From an uncultured Nitrosomonadales bacterium (GTDB lineage: Bacteria > Pseudomonadota > Gammaproteobacteria > Burkholderiales > Gallionellaceae), in the NCBI GenBank assembly GCA_903892645.1, contig CAITJF010000148.1:1-48806 (forward strand): 48,806 nucleotides of DNA, written 5' to 3'. The position numbers and the translations under genes were made by a program. Positions within the stretch are counted from its first letter, which is position 1; every line of letters begins with the position of its first letter. Shown here piece after piece: positions 26,873-35,842 of this stretch. The notes beneath the pieces are model-generated. The model saw only the letters and a list, made by a program, of their open reading frames with translations, searched no databases and was not told where the DNA came from.

Positions 26873-28201
26873 TTATTGCAAAGCTTTTACGAACACCTTG
26901 GAACGCCGCTGGTAGTTGTACAGGCTTTTTTTCTGCGCGGGCAGTTTTCCTATGTCGGTTTCCTTGAAACCGCGCTCGACAAACCAGTGGGCGGTGCGCG
27001 TGGTCAGCACAAACAGCTTGCGCAAACCCTGTGCCTGCGCTTCCGACGTGATGTGCTTGAGCAGTGCATCACCGTAGCCGCGTCGGCGGCAAGCAGGCTG
27101 CACCGCGAGGCAGGCCAGTTCTGCCGCTGCCTCATCGGCAAACGGATACAGCGCGGCACAACCGATGATGCGGTGGTCATGTTCCATCACCACGAAACGG
27201 CCAATTTCGCGCTCGAGCAGCTCGCGGCTGCGCCGCACCAGTATGCCTTCTTCTTCCAGCGGATGCAGCAATTGCAGGATGCCGCCGACATCGTTGATGG
27301 TGGCGTCGCGCAACGTGTTGAGCGTGGTCTCAACCACCATGCTGCCGATGCCGATATCGGAAAATAATTCCTGGAGTATCGCGCCATCCACGTGGCGGCT
27401 GATCAGGTGTGCGCGCGCCACACCTTCTTCGCAGGCGTGTACCGCGCACGGCAGGAACAGCCCGACATCGTCCGGCAACTTGCGCTTGCCGGAAAGCACA
27501 GTGTTCGCCTGATCCACGGTTAGTTCGCGCAGCAAATCACCTTTCTTGTCCAGCACGCCATCGTGGTCCATCAGGAAAATCAGCTTGTCCGCATCCAGCG
27601 CGATGGCGGCCTGCGTCGCCACATCTTCGAGGGTGAGATTGAACACTTCGCCGGTGGGCGAATAACCCAGCGGCGAGAGCAGCACCACCTCGTTGTGGGC
27701 GAGCCGGTCCTTGATTGCGGTTACGTCCACCTTGCGCACGCTGCCGGTGTGCAGCAAGTCCACCCCGGCGATCACCCCCATCGGCTGCGCGGTAATAAAG
27801 TTACCGCCCGCCACGCGGATGTCGGCATTCGCCATTGGTGAATTCACCAACCCCATGGACAGCAACGCCTCGATTTCCACCCGCACCCGCCCTACCGCTT
27901 CCTTTACGCATTGCATGGTTTCCGCATCAGTCAGACGGATGTTCTGGTGGTAGCGATCCTCGATGTTATTGCGCGACAGGTGTTGCTCGATTTGCGGGCG
28001 CGCACCGTGCACCAGCACCAGCCGCACGCCCAAACTGGCAAGCAGGTTGAGGTCGTGGGTCAATCCGATAAATTTGCCATCCGCCACCACTTCGCCGCCG
28101 AAGGCGACCACAAAAGTGCGCCCGCGAAAGGCATTGATATAAGGCGCGACGGAGCGAAACCAGGTTACAAAGTCGGTAGAGGGTACGGAATTATGTGGCA
28201 T
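26873..28201 (-). CDS. argA: Amino-acid N-acetyltransferase (N-acetylglutamate synthase)
   Basis: ArgA makes N-acetylglutamate, the first step of arginine synthesis. The 442 residues form an amino-acid-kinase-like domain (residues 1-285, FVVAFGGEVVADG, LVLVHGARPQIEQHL, the arginine-binding regulatory part in this family) and a C-terminal GNAT domain (about 300-442, with RRRGYGDALLKHI binding acetyl-CoA). The length equals that of classical ArgA (443 in E. coli). It is likely feedback-inhibited by arginine, as inferred from the domain layout. Confidence 0.95.
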   Translation of the reverse strand: MPHNSVPSTDFVTWFRSVAPYINAFRGRTFVVAFGGEVVADGKFIGLTHDLNLLASLGVRLVLVHGARPQIEQHLSRNNIEDRYHQNIRLTDAETMQCVKEAVGRVRVEIEALLSMGLVNSPMANADIRVAGGNFITAQPMGVIAGVDLLHTGSVRKVDVTAIKDRLAHNEVVLLSPLGYSPTGEVFNLTLEDVATQAAIALDADKLIFLMDHDGVLDKKGDLLRELTVDQANTVLSGKRKLPDDVGLFLPCAVHACEEGVARAHLISRHVDGAILQELFSDIGIGSMVVETTLNTLRDATINDVGGILQLLHPLEEEGILVRRSRELLEREIGRFVVMEHDHRIIGCAALYPFADEAAAELACLAVQPACRRRGYGDALLKHITSEAQAQGLRKLFVLTTRTAHWFVERGFKETDIGKLPAQKKSLYNYQRRSKVFVKALQ

Positions 28202-28375
28202 ATATTTGTCTTCCCTGTAGGAAGGTTAACGGGCAACGTACCCAGCAACAGTTGCAAATAATGCCATGAATACTACCTAATTTGGCGTAATTTGTGATGT
28301 AGATATTGTACGGATAGTGTATTTCCGTGCCTAGCCAGTCTTGACAGGTTAAAAGAATTTTGCCACTCTGCCCGC

Positions 28376-28789
28376 ATGTTCCGCTCCATTAGAAAATTTG
28401 TTGCAGTGTTTTTGGCCATTTGGTTGCCGCTGTTCAGTGGCAATGCGCTGGCTGAGTCGGTTGCCATGCAGTCGAATGCGGAAGGCTGTCATGCTGCGCC
28501 GCCGCAGCAAAGTGGGCATTACTCGCACCATGCCTCAGCCCAGCATCAGCATATGCATCAAGCACAACTTGCCGCGAATCCCGATCTATCTTCCGATCAA
28601 CACGGTCAACAAAACTCTTCCTGTAAAAACCACACCCTCTGCCATCTGGTGTGCTGCGGATACGTTGCCGGTTCTATGTCGGTGATCGTTGCAGAGCAAC
28701 AGGCAGATCGTATCTTTACTCCCTATCTCGATACACCACGCACGCTTACTCTTCCACTGTTTGATCCTCCCCCGCTCGCTCGCACTTAA
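28376..28789 (+). CDS. His-rich periplasmic DUF2946-like protein of the copper locus
   Basis: The 137-residue protein starts with a signal peptide (MFRSIRKFVAVFLAIWLPLFSGNALA) followed by a His/Gln/Ser-rich stretch (HYSHHASAQHQHMHQAQ, about residues 48-64) and a Cys cluster (CKNHTLCHLVCCGY, about 83-96). The layout is that of DUF2946-like or CopL-like small periplasmic metal-binding proteins found before copper efflux genes. A TTGACA (28341-28346) is the best -35 element in the 174-base upstream gap, but the -10 is weak. It opens the plus-strand copper island. Function is inferred from composition and place. Confidence 0.7.
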   Translation: MFRSIRKFVAVFLAIWLPLFSGNALAESVAMQSNAEGCHAAPPQQSGHYSHHASAQHQHMHQAQLAANPDLSSDQHGQQNSSCKNHTLCHLVCCGYVAGSMSVIVAEQQADRIFTPYLDTPRTLTLPLFDPPPLART

Positions 28790-28911
28790 TACGGGGTGAG
28801 CCGCTTCCATCGTTTATTCACGCCAGTTCTGTTGGCATAAAAGCTCTCGTCCCGAATCGTCCGGCAGCCGTTTTCGACTGCCTGTTCGCCACTCATTTGA
28901 GGATTCGGATC

Positions 28912-29394
28912 ATGAAAACGAGCAAAGCGAGTTTCGCTAAAACTTATTTACCAACCCGCATTGTGCTGCGCAGCTTGGCAATATGTGTCGCGCTGGCTGC
29001 GGCTTGGCCCAGTATGGCGCAGTCCCTGCCCGTGGTGGATGTGTATAAAAGCCCGCAGTGCGGCTGCTGCAAGGCTTGGGCGGAACACCTGCAAAAAAAC
29101 GGCTTTACGGTCATTTTGCATGATGTGGATGATGTGCCTGCGGCACGCAAGAAACTGGGCATGCCCAATCGTTTTGGCTCATGCCATACCGCCAAGGTTG
29201 GGCAATATTTAGTTGAAGGACACGTGCCTGCGGCGGACATCAAGAAATTGCTCAAGAAACATCCCGAGGCCATCGGTCTGGCCGTGCCTTCCATGCCACC
29301 CGGATCACCCGGCATGGAAGGTGAACGTAGCATTCCATATGACACCCTGCTGGTTACGCAGGATGGCAAAGCAAAGGTTTTTGCGCATCATTGA
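28912..29394 (+). CDS. DUF411 periplasmic copper-associated protein
   Basis: The 160-residue protein has a signal peptide (to about residue 37, ending SMAQS) and a DUF411 domain with the characteristic VYKSPQCGCCKAWAEHL (a CxCC site), FGSCHTAKVGQYLVEGHVPA and PGSPGMEGE, all conserved in the family. DUF411 proteins accompany copper and silver resistance genes and probably bind the metal in the periplasm. The ATG at 28912 follows a GAGGA (28898-28902) 9 bases upstream. It lies 30 bases before cusC, so it belongs to the efflux operon. Confidence 0.88.
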   Translation: MKTSKASFAKTYLPTRIVLRSLAICVALAAAWPSMAQSLPVVDVYKSPQCGCCKAWAEHLQKNGFTVILHDVDDVPAARKKLGMPNRFGSCHTAKVGQYLVEGHVPAADIKKLLKKHPEAIGLAVPSMPPGSPGMEGERSIPYDTLLVTQDGKAKVFAHH

Positions 29395-29424
29395 ACTGGT
29401 GCAACTAACCATAGGGAATGAATT

Positions 29425-30699
29425 ATGAAGATGCGATTTATTGCCAGATTAGCAGCTTGCGGGTTAATGGGAGCATGGCTGTTGCCTGCTTATGCGGCTG
29501 ATGATCTGGGCGCCAATCTCACCGGGCTGCTGGAGTATGCGCGCGAGCACAACCCCGAGTTCGCGGCGATGCGCTACGAGGCGGATGCTGCGGCACAACG
29601 CGTACAGCCTGCCGCAGCTTTGCCCGATCCGGTGTTGCGCACCGAGTTGATGGACATCGCCAATAACGGCATGGACAAGAACCCCAGCCTATTCCCATCG
29701 CAGGTGGGCAGCACGCGCTATACGTTTACGCAGAGCGTGCCATGGTTTGGCAAGCGTGATTTGAAGCGGGAAGCAGCCGGGGCTGTGGCAGGCCAGGCAC
29801 AGGGGCGAACCGCCGCAACCTGGGCGGAATTGTCGGCGCAAATCAAGTCCGCTTACGCGCAGTATTACTACGTTATTGGCAGTCAAAAAATCACCCGCGA
29901 CCTGCTCGATCTGGTGGTGCAGATGGAGAAAGTTGCGCAGATTCGTTATGCCAACGGCCTTGCTGCGCAGCAAGACGCGGTGCGCGCGCAAGTTGAACAA
30001 ACGGCCATGAAAACCGAACTGGTCATGCAGGGCAGCACCAAGCGGCAAGCTGAGGCACGGCTGAATGCTTTGTTGTCGCGTCCGGCAAACATGCCGCTTG
30101 CCACCCCGCAAGCCTTGCGCAACATTCCCGCAGCAGCCAGCCTGGAAAACTATAAGGCATTGGAAAATCGTATTCGTGAACACAACCCGGATTTATTTGT
30201 GGACGAGGCGGGTATCAGCGCGGCAGAAAAAAATCGTGATCTTGCTTACAAAAATCGTTATCCGGACTTTGCGCTGGGTATTTCTCCGACCCAGTTCGGC
30301 ACCACGGTGCGCGAGTGGGGCTTGATGGTTGAACTCAATATTCCGTTGCAGCAAGAGACCCGCCGTTCGCAGGAGCGTGAATCCGAAGCCATGCTGGCGG
30401 CAGCAAAGGCACGCAAGGAAGCAACCGCCAACCGCACCCTGTCTGCGCTAGCCGAAAATCTGTCCGGCCTTGACGCAGCGCAACGCACCGAGTTGCTGAG
30501 TGCCAACGGTCTGTTGCCGCAAGCGAAGGTCACCTTTGAAGCCGCGTTAACCGCCTACCAGACCGGCAGGGTGGATTTTGCGACGCTGCTGGATGCGGTA
30601 CGGCAAATCCTGAAGGCCAAGCTGGAAGCGTTGAAAGCACAGGCGGACGCACAGATAAGTTTGGCTGAAATCGAACGATTGTTGGGAGAAGATCTATGA
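29425..30699 (+). CDS. cusC: TolC-family outer-membrane channel of the copper/silver efflux pump
   Basis: This is the outer-membrane component of a tripartite heavy-metal efflux system. The 424-residue protein has a signal peptide (cleavage after PAYA) and two outer-membrane-efflux repeats rich in Ala and Gln coiled-coil helices, for example LEYAREHNPEFAAMRYEADAAAQRVQPAAALPDP. No lipobox Cys follows the signal peptide, unlike E. coli CusC. Its stop overlaps the cusB start by ATGA (30696-30699). Substrate is inferred from cusA. Confidence 0.88.
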   Translation: MKMRFIARLAACGLMGAWLLPAYAADDLGANLTGLLEYAREHNPEFAAMRYEADAAAQRVQPAAALPDPVLRTELMDIANNGMDKNPSLFPSQVGSTRYTFTQSVPWFGKRDLKREAAGAVAGQAQGRTAATWAELSAQIKSAYAQYYYVIGSQKITRDLLDLVVQMEKVAQIRYANGLAAQQDAVRAQVEQTAMKTELVMQGSTKRQAEARLNALLSRPANMPLATPQALRNIPAAASLENYKALENRIREHNPDLFVDEAGISAAEKNRDLAYKNRYPDFALGISPTQFGTTVREWGLMVELNIPLQQETRRSQERESEAMLAAAKARKEATANRTLSALAENLSGLDAAQRTELLSANGLLPQAKVTFEAALTAYQTGRVDFATLLDAVRQILKAKLEALKAQADAQISLAEIERLLGEDL

Positions 30700-32315
30700 A
30701 ACCGATCAGCATAATAATTATTGGCGTTCTGGCTTTGCTTGGCGTAGGCGCAAGCGGATATTGGTTCGGCACACGCACGGTTACCCAAGCGCCGGCTGCG
30801 CCAGCCCCCGTTGCGACTGTCAAGGCAGAACGGAAGATTCTGCATTACCGCAATCCGATGGGCTTGCAGGACACCTCGCCGGTGCCGAAGAAAGATGCGA
30901 TGGGTATGGACTACGTTGCGGTGTATGAGGGAGGCGAGGAGCCGGGCAGTGGCAATCAAACCGCTTCGTCCTTCGGTACCTCGGGACAGGTAATAATCAG
31001 CGTCGAAAAGGTGCAGAAGCTGGGGGTGAAAACCGAGCATGCTGCGAAGCGCGCGCTGGATAAAACGATACGCGTCGTGGGCAAGGTGGAAGTCAACGAG
31101 CGGAATATCCACAACATCGCTCCCAAGTTTGAGGGGTGGATAGAAAAGTTGCATGTGAAGACCACTGGGGAACCGGTAAAGAAAGGGCAGGCACTGTTCG
31201 ATGTGTATAGCCCGGAGTTGGTATCGGCGCAGCGCGAGTACACGATTGCCATGCAAGGTGTCGCGGCATTGAAAGATGCGGATGGCGATATCAGGCAGAG
31301 TATGCAAAAGCTCGCCGAGGCCAGCTTGCAGCGCCTCAAGAACTGGGATATTTCCGAGCAGCAGGTGAAAGAACTGACCGAATTCGGGACAACCAGGCGC
31401 AGCCTGACCTTCAATGCTTTTCATACGCCGGTGAATGGCATTGTGTTGGAGAAGAAAGCCTTCGAGGGGATGCGTTTCATGCCCGGTGAAATGCTGTATC
31501 AGATCGCCGATCTTTCCTCGGTGTGGGTGATGGCAGATGTTTTTGAGCAGGACATCGCTTTGGTAAGGACTGGCGCCAAGGCCAGGGTGAAAATCAACGC
31601 TTACCCAGACAAGGAATTCGAAGGCGCGATTACCTACATCTACCCGACTTTGAAGCCCGAGACCCGCACTGTCACGGTGAGACTGGAGATTGCCAACCCG
31701 CATGGGTTGCTCAAGCCAGCCATGTTTGCGCAGGTGGAAATTTCGGTGACCGGCAAGGGTAAGGTGCTAACCGTGCCGGCTTCTGCGGTGATTGATAGCG
31801 GCACACGCCAAATTGTGCTGGTGCAACTGGCAGAAGGGCGTTTTGAGCCGCGCGAAGTCAGCCTGGGCAGCCGTAGCGACAATTATGTGGAAGTGCTGGA
31901 TGGGGTTGCCGAAGGAGAGCGCGTGGTTGTGGCAGCCAATTTTTTGATTGATGCAGAGAGCAACCTCAAGGCAGCGCTTGGCGGACTTGGGCACGCGCAT
32001 GGCGGTGGGGCGCCAGATGCAAAAGGAGCGAATGAGCAATCGAAGCCAGTTGCGGTAGGATATCAGACAGAAGGTATGCTGAACGCCCTCAATGCAGACG
32101 GCACGGTCAATGTCACGCACAGCCAGATCAAGATGCTGGGCTGGCCGGGAATGACCATGGATCTCGCGCTGGCTAATTCGTCGTTGGTGACAGGCATTCA
32201 ACCCGGCACGGCCATCACCTTTGAAATCGTCGAACGCAAGCCAGGAGAATGGGTGATTACCAAACTGCAAGCCAAAGCGGCTGCGCCTTCCGGCAACCCG
32301 CACGCGGGGCACTGA
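30696..32315 (+). CDS. cusB: Periplasmic adaptor CusB with fused CusF-type copper-binding domain
   Basis: The membrane-fusion protein links CusA and CusC. The 539 residues hold an N-terminal anchor (8-25), a heavy-metal-binding HMBD domain (about 48-79, YRNPMGLQDTSPVPKKDAMGMDYV), the lipoyl/barrel adaptor core (about 100-430) and a C-terminal CusF domain (about 455-528). In the CusF part the Cu(I)/Ag(I) ligands are visible: His475, Trp483, Met486 and Met488 in HSQIKMLGWPGMTMD. In E. coli CusF is a separate chaperone; here it is tethered to the adaptor. The end is His-containing (HAGH). Translation is coupled to cusC, and cusA follows after one base. Confidence 0.93.
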   Translation: MKPISIIIIGVLALLGVGASGYWFGTRTVTQAPAAPAPVATVKAERKILHYRNPMGLQDTSPVPKKDAMGMDYVAVYEGGEEPGSGNQTASSFGTSGQVIISVEKVQKLGVKTEHAAKRALDKTIRVVGKVEVNERNIHNIAPKFEGWIEKLHVKTTGEPVKKGQALFDVYSPELVSAQREYTIAMQGVAALKDADGDIRQSMQKLAEASLQRLKNWDISEQQVKELTEFGTTRRSLTFNAFHTPVNGIVLEKKAFEGMRFMPGEMLYQIADLSSVWVMADVFEQDIALVRTGAKARVKINAYPDKEFEGAITYIYPTLKPETRTVTVRLEIANPHGLLKPAMFAQVEISVTGKGKVLTVPASAVIDSGTRQIVLVQLAEGRFEPREVSLGSRSDNYVEVLDGVAEGERVVVAANFLIDAESNLKAALGGLGHAHGGGAPDAKGANEQSKPVAVGYQTEGMLNALNADGTVNVTHSQIKMLGWPGMTMDLALANSSLVTGIQPGTAITFEIVERKPGEWVITKLQAKAAAPSGNPHAGH

Positions 32316-32316
32316 T

Positions 32317-35300
32317 ATGTTAAACACCATCATCGACTGGTCGGCGCGCAATCGTTTTCTGGTGCTTCTCGCCACATTGTTCATCACGCTGGCGGGCATT
32401 TACTCGGTGATCAAGACCCCGCTGGACGCACTACCCGATTTGTCGGATGTGCAGGTGATCGTCTATACCGAATATCCCGGCCAAGCGCCGCAAGTGGTGG
32501 AAGATCAGGTCACCTACCCGTTGACCACTTCCATGATTTCGGTACCGAAATCCAGGGTAGTGCGTGGATTTTCGGTCTTCGGCGCATCCTTTGTGTATGT
32601 CATTTTCGAGGATGGCACCGACCTCTATTGGGCGCGCTCGCGGGTGCTGGAGTATCTTAACTTTGCTTCCGGCAAATTGCCCAAGGGCATTACGCCGCAG
32701 ATCGGCCCGGATGCGACCGGTGTCGGCTGGGTATACCAGTACGCGGTGATCGGCGTGAACAAGACGCTGGCCGAACTGCGCACTATTCAAGATTGGTACC
32801 TGCGTTATCAGCTCACCAAGGCACACGGGGTATCGGAGGTGGCTTCTGTCGGCGGCTTCGTGCAGCAGTATCAGGTGACGGTGGATCCGGTAAAGCTGCG
32901 TGCCTACGGCATTCCGCTCAACAAGGTGGTGCAGGTGATCCGCGAGTCCAATCGCGATGTGGGCGGGCGTGTGGTAGAAATGGCCGAGACCGAGTATATG
33001 GTGCGCGGCAAGGGTTATCTGCGCGGCACGGGCGACATTGAGAATCTGGTAGTCAAGGCGGAAAAAGGTACACCGGTGCTGATCCGCGACATTGCGCGTG
33101 TCGAGCTCGGCCCGGACGAGCGGCGCGGCCTCACCGAGTTGAACGGTGAAGGTGAAGTGGTGTCCGGTATCGTCATGGCGCGCTATGGGCAGAACGCGCT
33201 GGAGGTTATCGAGAACATAAAAAACAAAATTGCCGAGGTGTCCGCTGGTCTGCCCGATGGCGTAACCATACAGACGGTGTATGACCGTTCCGACCTGATC
33301 CACCATGCCATCGCAACCCTGAAAAGCACATTGCTGGAGGAAAGCATTATCGTCGCACTGGTGTGCATGGTATTTCTGATGCATGTTCGCAGCGCGCTGG
33401 TGGCCATCGTGATGTTGCCCGTCGGCGTGCTGATCGCCTTTATTGCCATGCGCGTGCTGGGCATAAATTCCAACATCATGAGCCTGGGCGGCATCGCGAT
33501 TGCCATCGGCGCGATGGTGGATGCGGCTATCGTGATGATTGAGAACGCGCACAAACATCTTGAGCGGGTCAAGGAGGGTGAGTCGCGCTTTGAAGCAATG
33601 CTGGCAGCATGCAAGGAAGTCGGCCCGGCGTTATTTTTCTCTCTGCTCATTATCACGGTCTCATTTTTGCCGGTATTCACGCTGGAAGCGCAGGAAGGGC
33701 GGTTGTTCTCGCCGCTTGCCCTTACCAAGACCTTCTCCATGGCCGGTGCGGCATTGCTGTCCATCACGCTGGTGCCGGTATTGATGGGGCTGTTTATACG
33801 CGGCAAGCTCATGCCGGAGGCAAAGAACCCGCTGAACCGCTTTTTGATCTGGGCTTATCGCCCGATCATCGCGGCGGTGATGCGCTGGAAGAAAACAACC
33901 ATCGTCACCGCGCTGGTGCTGCTGGGTATTTCCATCTATCCTGCGACACGCTTGGGTAGCGAATTCATGCCCACACTCAACGAGGGCACGCTGCTCTACA
34001 TGCCCGCCTCGCTGCCCGCCATGTCCATCACCAAGGCGGCTGAACTGTTGCAGACGCAGGACAAGATCATCAAGAGCTTTCCCGAGGTTGCATCCGTGTA
34101 TGGCAAGGCAGGACGTGCGCAGACGGCCACCGACCCGGCCCCGCCGGAGATGTTCGAGACGGTGATTAATCTCAAGCCGGAAAAAGAATGGCGTGCCGGC
34201 ATGACCATCGACAAGCTGATTGCGGAAATGGACAAGGCATTGCAATTTCCGGGTATGGCCAACTCGTGGACCATGCCGATCAAGGCGCGTCTCGACATGC
34301 TCGCCACCGGCATCCGCACACCGGTCGGCATCAAGGTGTATGGCAAGGATCTGCAAGGAATAGAGCGTGTGGCTAAGGATATCGAAGCAGTGATCAAGAA
34401 TATTCCGGGCACCACCAGTGCCTTTGCCGAGCGCATTACCGGCGGTTTCTACCTCGATATTGAGCCGGATCGGGAAGCGCTTGCGCGTTACGGGCTGGCG
34501 GTCGGCGAGCTGCAGGATGTCATCTCTACCGCACTCGGCGGCGAGATGGTGACCACGACGGTGGAGGGGCGTGAACGCTTCGGCGTCATCGTCCGCTACC
34601 CGCGCGAGTTGCGCAGCAGCCCTGAACTGATCGCGAGGGAGGTGCTGGTACAGAGCATGGAGGGTGCGATGATCCCGCTCGGGCAACTCGCCAAGGTGGA
34701 AGTAGTCAAGGGAGCGCCCGCCATTCGTACCGAGAACGCGCTGCTTTCTGCTTACATCTATGTGGATATTCGCGACCGCGATATCGGCTCGTATGTGGCG
34801 GAGGCGCGCAAGGCGGTGGCGGAGAAAGTGAAATTCCCGCCCGGTTACTATGCGACATGGAGCGGGCAGTTTGAATACATGGAGCGCGCTGCCGCCAAAA
34901 TGAAGATTGTTATACCGATTACCCTGCTGATCATTTTCTTGTTGCTCTACCTCAATTTCATGCGCGTGACGGAAACCCTGATTGTGATGCTCTCGGTGCC
35001 GTTCGCGCTGGTGGGGGGTGTCTGGTTGCTGTGGCTGCTCGGCTACAATATGAGCATCGCGGCGGCAGTCGGCTTCATCGCGTTGGCAGGGGTGTCCGCG
35101 GAGATCGGCGTGATCATGCTGATTTATCTTGATCATGCGCTGCAAACAATAATCCAGAAACGCCATGCTTTCGGGGAACAGGTGAGCGTAAGTGATATCT
35201 ACGATGCTGTCATGCAAGGAACATCGCTGCGAGTGCGCCCCATTATGATGACGGTGTTTGCCATTACTGCGGGGCTGTTACCTATTATGTGGGGGCATGG

Positions 35301-35433
35301 CACAGGGTCGGAGGTCATGAGTCGTATCGCCGCGCCGATGATCGGCGGCATGATCTCATCGACCATTTTGACTTTGGTGGTCATTCCGGTCATTTATGCA
35401 CTGGTTAAGGAAGCGGGGTTGCGCAAGCTGTAG
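32317..35433 (+). CDS. cusA: Cu(I)/Ag(I) efflux RND pump
   Basis: CusA is the proton-driven inner-membrane RND pump. The 1038-residue protein belongs to the HME subfamily. The three methionines that carry Cu(I)/Ag(I) in E. coli CusA (573, 623, 672) align with Met562 (LLYMPASLP), Met612 (PEMFETVINLKP) and Met661 (RLDMLATGIRTP), all shifted by 11 residues, so the pump is monovalent-metal specific. The TM4 segment GAMVDAAIVMIENAHKHLE is that of CusA. It is the last intact gene of the cus operon; a decayed methyltransferase gene follows two bases after its stop. Confidence 0.96.
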   Translation: MLNTIIDWSARNRFLVLLATLFITLAGIYSVIKTPLDALPDLSDVQVIVYTEYPGQAPQVVEDQVTYPLTTSMISVPKSRVVRGFSVFGASFVYVIFEDGTDLYWARSRVLEYLNFASGKLPKGITPQIGPDATGVGWVYQYAVIGVNKTLAELRTIQDWYLRYQLTKAHGVSEVASVGGFVQQYQVTVDPVKLRAYGIPLNKVVQVIRESNRDVGGRVVEMAETEYMVRGKGYLRGTGDIENLVVKAEKGTPVLIRDIARVELGPDERRGLTELNGEGEVVSGIVMARYGQNALEVIENIKNKIAEVSAGLPDGVTIQTVYDRSDLIHHAIATLKSTLLEESIIVALVCMVFLMHVRSALVAIVMLPVGVLIAFIAMRVLGINSNIMSLGGIAIAIGAMVDAAIVMIENAHKHLERVKEGESRFEAMLAACKEVGPALFFSLLIITVSFLPVFTLEAQEGRLFSPLALTKTFSMAGAALLSITLVPVLMGLFIRGKLMPEAKNPLNRFLIWAYRPIIAAVMRWKKTTIVTALVLLGISIYPATRLGSEFMPTLNEGTLLYMPASLPAMSITKAAELLQTQDKIIKSFPEVASVYGKAGRAQTATDPAPPEMFETVINLKPEKEWRAGMTIDKLIAEMDKALQFPGMANSWTMPIKARLDMLATGIRTPVGIKVYGKDLQGIERVAKDIEAVIKNIPGTTSAFAERITGGFYLDIEPDREALARYGLAVGELQDVISTALGGEMVTTTVEGRERFGVIVRYPRELRSSPELIAREVLVQSMEGAMIPLGQLAKVEVVKGAPAIRTENALLSAYIYVDIRDRDIGSYVAEARKAVAEKVKFPPGYYATWSGQFEYMERAAAKMKIVIPITLLIIFLLLYLNFMRVTETLIVMLSVPFALVGGVWLLWLLGYNMSIAAAVGFIALAGVSAEIGVIMLIYLDHALQTIIQKRHAFGEQVSVSDIYDAVMQGTSLRVRPIMMTVFAITAGLLPIMWGHGTGSEVMSRIAAPMIGGMISSTILTLVVIPVIYALVKEAGLRKL

Positions 35434-35434
35434 C

Positions 35435-35638
35435 ATGGGGTTTTACGCCAAAGCTCGCCACCCCCGGTACGGCGCTTTCGTGTTCATCATGTCAGGATTC
35501 CCATTGTGGATGCCGAGTATTTTGACACTGCTAATGTTTCTGATATTGGTATGGATATGCATGCGGCTTATATGGTAAGAAGAGCGGGAAGCCATAGCAG
35601 AACTTGGAAGCGTATACACCGGGTATGCACAGCCGTAG
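35435..35638 (+). pseudogene. Remnant of an isoprenylcysteine-carboxyl-methyltransferase-like gene
   Basis: Reading from an ATG just after the cusA stop gives GFYAKARHPRYGAFVFIMSGF, then PLWMPSILTLLMFLILVWICMRLIW and a TAA (35576-35578). The same frame continues after that stop as EEREAIAELGSVYTGYAQP up to a TAG (35636-35638). Together these make the C-terminal half of the ICMT-like membrane methyltransferase family (Y-A-x-x-RHPxY...R-L...EERE-A-x-x-FG-x-x-Y-x-x-Y). The N-terminal half is missing and the stop interrupts the best conserved part. Related intact genes accompany metal-efflux operons in other proteobacteria, as far as I recall. Confidence 0.65.
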
Positions 35639-35842
35639 GAGCCGGATGATAACTTCAAGGTGGTGTGAAGAGTCGGCCGAAGGCCGGCAGATTCCCGGCT
35701 TGAGCTGTAACTTCAAGCCCTCGCCTAAAGGTGAGGGTTGTTCGGTAGTTTTCACACCCTAACTGTGAGTGTCAATATGTCGAGTAATAATCCCGTGCGG
35801 TGTTAAAATCGCGCTCCAAAATTTTCTGAAATCGAGTTTTAC
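35639..35842. other. Non-coding gap between the methyltransferase remnant and ybiT
   Basis: This stretch holds small hairpins, one CGGCC-GAA-GGCCG near 35675 and a terminator-like one at 35718-35737. No reading frame or RNA gene is recognisable. The last 60 bases are AT-rich and probably hold the ybiT promoter. Confidence 0.5.
35718..35737 (+). terminator. Terminator-like hairpin behind the cus operon
   Basis: CCCTCGCC (35718-35725) pairs with GGTGAGGG (35730-35737) around a TAAA loop, eight pairs with one G-T. The bases after it (TTGTTCGGTAGTTTT) are only moderately T-rich. It would end transcription of the cus genes. Confidence 0.45.

Noticed and set aside
33661-35217. 518-residue open frame antisense to cusA
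   Set aside because: It lies wholly within cusA, whose conserved residues are intact; composition (His, Arg, Gln-rich) is that of a shadow frame.
35579-35720. Group II intron fragment behind cusA
   Set aside because: Some hairpin-rich sequence suggested it, but no domain V signature is present and the in-frame continuation of a methyltransferase explains the first part better.
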